Part shown: positions 15,523 to 17,944 of the stretch, piece after piece | How the letters are laid out: every line of letters begins with the position of its first letter | Numbering within the stretch: the stretch's first letter is position 1 | NCBI GenBank assembly: GCA_963518845.1 | Contig: CAUQKV010000029.1 | Location: forward strand, 1 to 17,944 | Direction: 5' to 3' | Length of the DNA stretch: 17,944 nucleotides | Source: JABCPE02 sp963518845 | GTDB taxonomy: Bacteria > Bacteroidota > Bacteroidia > Flavobacteriales > Weeksellaceae | Notes under the pieces: model-generated | What the model was told of the DNA's origin: nothing | Databases searched by the model: none | Seen by the model: the letters and a program-made list of their open reading frames with translations, nothing else | Made by a program: the position numbers and the translations under genes

Positions 15523-16794
15523 TTATAAATCTATATTAACCTCCAGTTTCTCAGCCAAAAGCTTTGCAACTTTTAGTTTTAGAGGCTCTATGTCTATGTT
15601 TTCCATAGCATCATTCGCGAAAGCATACAGCAGTAGTGCCTGCGCCTCTTTCTTGGAAATTCCTCTGGCTCTTAGGTAGAACAGCGCCTCATCATTGAGC
15701 TGTCCTACGGTACATCCGTGTGAACATTTCACATCATCTGCAAAGATTTCCAGTTGCGGCTTGGTGTCTATGGTTGCTCCCTCGCTCAGCAGGATGTTGT
15801 TATTCTGCTGGTAGGCGTTGGTTTTTTGTGCGATTTTATTTACGAATACTTTTCCGTTGAACACGCCATGCGCTTTGTCCTTGAAAACACCTTTGTAGTT
15901 TTGGTAAGACTCACAGTTTGGCTCGTTGTGATGCACAGCCGTGTGGTGGTCTACCAGTTGTTCATTTCCGATGATGGTAATACCATTCATGAAGGAATTG
16001 ATATTTTCTCCTGTGTGAATGAAATCGAGATTGTTTCGAACTAATTTACCTCCAAAAGCGAAAGTATTCACTGTCGCTAGGCTGTCTCGCTCTTGTTTTG
16101 CGAAAGTGCTGTCTACCAGATAAGTAGTCTGGCTGTCGTTTTGGAGTTTGTGCCAGTCGGCCTTTGCGTTTTTGCCCACGAAAATTTCCGTAACCGAGTT
16201 GGTAAAAGTATAGGTTTCATCAAAGTTATGATGGCTCTCTATCACTTCCACTTTTGCGCCTTCTTCTACGATGAGGAGATTTCTCGTTGTGTAGAGTACA
16301 TTTTCATCCTGATTTTCAGAGATGTAGAAAAGGTGAATAGGCTTTTCTATCACTGTGTTTTTAGGGACAAAAAGGAAAAACCCATCGCTGTACAAAGCAT
16401 CGTTTAGGGCTGTGAATGCTGTGTTTTTAGGTTTTATTTGGTTAAAATATTTTTCGACCAAATCTTTATTAGACGAAAAAGCATTATTTAAAGTCAAAAA
16501 TTCTGCATTTTCTACGGAGATTTTGGATAGAGCCTTTTGGAATTTTCCATTGACAAAGACAATGAAATCAAAGTGCTCTTCTCCCAGATGCAGCTGGTCT
16601 AGCTGCTCTTTCGTAATGTGAAATTCCTGCTTCGGCGCCAGAGAATATTGCTTGTTCACTGCTTCGGACAGGTCGGTATATTTGTATTCCTCATCTTTTT
16701 TAGTGGGAAAACCTGTCGCCAAAAACTGGCTGAGTGCCTCGGCTCTCTCGCTGGAAAGTGTGGATTTTAGTTGTTCTATTTGATTAAATAACAT
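15523..16794 (-). CDS. sufD: Fe-S cluster assembly scaffold protein SufD
   Basis: SufD is part of the SufBCD complex that builds Fe-S clusters in the cytoplasm. The 423-residue protein has the beta-helix core and the C-terminal helical SufC-binding region. Key blocks are the N-terminal FPTKKDEEYKYTDLS (29-43), DHHTAVHHNEPNC (282-294), YKGVFKDKAHGVFNGKV (300-316), DTKPQLEIFADDVKCSHGCT (343-362, conserved His359) and LNDEALFYLRARGISKKEA (366-384). SufB is larger and carries extra cysteines, so SufD is the better call. It follows sufC by 55 nt on the same strand and ends at a strong intrinsic terminator. No sufS cysteine desulfurase follows it, unlike the usual sufBCDS order in this group. Confidence 0.93.
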   Translation of the reverse strand: MLFNQIEQLKSTLSSERAEALSQFLATGFPTKKDEEYKYTDLSEAVNKQYSLAPKQEFHITKEQLDQLHLGEEHFDFIVFVNGKFQKALSKISVENAEFLTLNNAFSSNKDLVEKYFNQIKPKNTAFTALNDALYSDGFFLFVPKNTVIEKPIHLFYISENQDENVLYTTRNLLIVEEGAKVEVIESHHNFDETYTFTNSVTEIFVGKNAKADWHKLQNDSQTTYLVDSTFAKQERDSLATVNTFAFGGKLVRNNLDFIHTGENINSFMNGITIIGNEQLVDHHTAVHHNEPNCESYQNYKGVFKDKAHGVFNGKVFVNKIAQKTNAYQQNNNILLSEGATIDTKPQLEIFADDVKCSHGCTVGQLNDEALFYLRARGISKKEAQALLLYAFANDAMENIDIEPLKLKVAKLLAEKLEVNIDL

Positions 16795-16809
16795 AAATTT
16801 TGTATTTGA

Positions 16810-16834
16810 TTTGAAATTTTGGAGTTTGAAATTT
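16810..16834. repeat. Short direct repeat between sufC and sufD
   Basis: TTTGAAATTT occurs twice (16810-16819 and 16825-16834), 15 bases apart, in the 55-nt spacer between sufC and sufD. The unit contains the palindrome GAAATTTC. It could be a binding site, but in such AT-rich DNA it may simply be low complexity. Confidence 0.3.
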
Positions 16835-16849
16835 GAGTTTTAATCTCAA

Positions 16850-17593
16850 TTATTTTACCAGCCAGTCGTATCCTTTTTCTTCTAATTCCAAAGCTAGTTC
16901 CTTGCCTCCAGTTTTTATGATTTTCCCATCCGCCAAAACATGCACGAAATCAGGCTGAATGTAGTTTAGCAGTCTTTGGTAGTGCGTGATTAGAAGCACT
17001 GCATTTCCTTGGTTTTTGAAATGGTTCACACCTTCGGAAACGATTCTCAAAGCATCGATGTCAAGTCCAGAGTCTGTTTCATCCAAGATAGCCAGTTTAG
17101 GGTTCAGCATCAGCATTTGGAAGATTTCGTTTCTTTTTTTCTCTCCACCAGAGAAGCCTTCGTTCAGCGAACGAGAAAGGAAATCTTTTTTAATTCCCAA
17201 AAGCTCTGATTTTTCGCGGATGAGCGCCATCATTTCTTTTGCTGGCATTTCTTCTAATCCGTTGGCTTTTCTAGTTTCGTTGATTGCCGCTTTGATGAAG
17301 TTGGTTACCGATACACCTGGGATTTCCACAGGATACTGGAACGACATGAAAATACCTTTCTGAGCTCTTTCCTCTGGTGCATCTTCGCCGATGTCTTCAC
17401 CTTCGAAAAGGATTTCTCCCTCCGTAACCTCATAGTCTTCTCTTCCTGCAATTACGGAAGAAAGCGTGGATTTACCAGCTCCGTTGGGTCCCATAATGGC
17501 ATGAACCTCACCAGGTTTTATCTCTAAATTGATTCCTTTCAAAATTTCGGCTCCGTCTTCTATACGGGCATGTAAGTTATTGATTCTAAGCAT
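16850..17593 (-). CDS. sufC: Fe-S cluster assembly ATPase SufC
   Basis: SufC is the ABC-type ATPase that drives the SufBCD scaffold. All nucleotide-binding elements are present in 247 residues: Walker A GPNGAGKST (35-43), Q-loop Gln86 in MSFQYPVEIPG, signature GFSGGEKKRNEI (146-157), Walker B LAILDETDSGLDID (167-180, Glu172) and switch His204. The FSGGEKKRNE signature and DETDSGLD are the SufC forms, distinguishing it from transporter ABC proteins. It has no membrane partner nearby; its partner is sufD, 55 nt downstream. Upstream lie about 100 very AT-rich bases and then the end of a SUKH-like gene on the same strand, so sufB is not immediately adjacent. Confidence 0.96.
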   Translation of the reverse strand: MLRINNLHARIEDGAEILKGINLEIKPGEVHAIMGPNGAGKSTLSSVIAGREDYEVTEGEILFEGEDIGEDAPEERAQKGIFMSFQYPVEIPGVSVTNFIKAAINETRKANGLEEMPAKEMMALIREKSELLGIKKDFLSRSLNEGFSGGEKKRNEIFQMLMLNPKLAILDETDSGLDIDALRIVSEGVNHFKNQGNAVLLITHYQRLLNYIQPDFVHVLADGKIIKTGGKELALELEEKGYDWLVK

Positions 17594-17694
17594 TGTTAAT
17601 GAAATTTATTTATTATTAAATTATTATTGATATTTTCTTATTTTATCTACTAATATTCTCTTATTATCTTTTTTGTTGGAAAATTACCCAATTT
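17594..17694. other. AT-rich spacer upstream of sufC
   Basis: About 100 bases of nearly pure A/T sequence with many TTATTAT-like runs separate the SUKH-like gene from sufC. I found no hairpin terminator, no TAnnTTTG box on the minus strand and no open frame. A promoter is expected here if sufC is transcribed separately, but I could not identify one. Confidence 0.5.
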
Positions 17695-17944
17695 TTACAG
17701 TTTTTCCAAAAATTCTAAGAAACTACTTGATACTTTATGCCATTTCCACTGACCTGCTCCGTGGGGAGCTTTGTAGATAGGCGTATCGTTGCCGTCACTT
17801 TTGGAAAGGTCGAGTATATAAGGGTCGGCATCTTTATCGGCGATTACGAGCCAATGGGCTTTCCAATCGGGGAAGAGTTCATCATCGGTACTACTGAAAG
17901 CATAACCGCATTGATGCTTTATTAAAGTATTAGCACCATACAGA
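17695..17944 (-). CDS. SMI1/KNR4 (SUKH)-like protein, C-terminal part only
   Basis: On the minus strand an open frame enters from the right edge and gives 82 residues before a TAA at 17695-17697. The sequence reads like the C-terminal half of a SUKH-fold protein: a W-x-A-H-W-L-V-I-A-D strand-like segment, DPYILDLSKSDGND, a TPIYKAPHGAGQW stretch and a closing SSFLEFLEKL helix. SUKH proteins include immunity partners of contact-dependent or secreted toxins as well as plain cellular regulators, and the role here cannot be determined. The start lies beyond the window. It is on the same strand as sufC, 101 nt upstream of it, in the place where sufB is often found. Confidence 0.6.
   Translation of the reverse strand, partial: LYGANTLIKHQCGYAFSSTDDELFPDWKAHWLVIADKDADPYILDLSKSDGNDTPIYKAPHGAGQWKWHKVSSSFLEFLEKL

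Noticed and set aside
17594..17694. Repeated TTATTAT runs upstream of sufC as a possible tandem-repeat or regulatory array.
   Set aside because: Spacing and sequence are irregular; simple low-complexity AT-rich DNA explains them.
17737..17925. A 62-codon plus-strand open frame at the right edge.
   Set aside because: The opposite strand encodes a sensible SUKH-like C-terminus ending in a stop; the plus-strand frame is its complement.

Overview
The window looks like a piece of chromosome from a Bacteroidota bacterium, most likely a flavobacterium of the Weeksellaceae type (Chryseobacterium or Riemerella relatives). The reasons are AT-rich DNA, TAnnTTTG-type promoter boxes, no strong Shine-Dalgarno sequences, a type IX secretion plug protein, a long PurF-type amidotransferase and a DUF3843-type protein. 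The taxonomic call is inference from protein style; no rRNA or other marker is present. Coding density is very high. No gene-free stretch exceeds 300 bases, and I saw no tRNA, rRNA, CRISPR array, insertion sequence or prophage gene.

Layout. Bases 1-7345, all on the minus strand in transcription order: mutS (mismatch recognition), a 633-residue amidophosphoribosyltransferase, recG (branch-migration helicase) and a NADAR-domain protein cut by the left edge. A weak terminator-like hairpin overlaps the mutS stop. The last three genes are nearly contiguous (gaps of 6 and 25 nt). Bases 7458-10548, plus strand: a tight three-gene unit of a bestrophin-like channel, a SpoU/TrmH RNA methyltransferase and an OpgB-like membrane phosphoglycerol transferase. 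The last two appear to start with TTG. Bases 10555-13328, minus strand: a DUF3843-type protein whose stop overlaps the start of the type IX secretion plug gene. Divergent from this, dinB (DNA polymerase IV) runs to 14606 and converges on a VIT1/CCC1-family Fe/Mn transporter (14623-15324, minus). Bases 15468-17593, minus: sufC and sufD, ending in a strong intrinsic terminator. The right edge cuts an SMI1/KNR4 (SUKH)-like gene.

Themes. DNA maintenance recurs (MutS, RecG, DinB, and possibly NADAR, some members of which remove ADP-ribose from guanine). Iron handling is clustered on the right (SufC, SufD, VIT1). The middle holds envelope functions (bestrophin, OpgB-like enzyme, type IX plug). Most of this is ordinary core genome. 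The less expected points are the NADAR gene behind recG, the OpgB-like enzyme in a Bacteroidota setting, the coupled DUF3843/plug pair, the run of non-ATG starts directly behind upstream stop codons, and sufCD with no sufB or sufS beside it.
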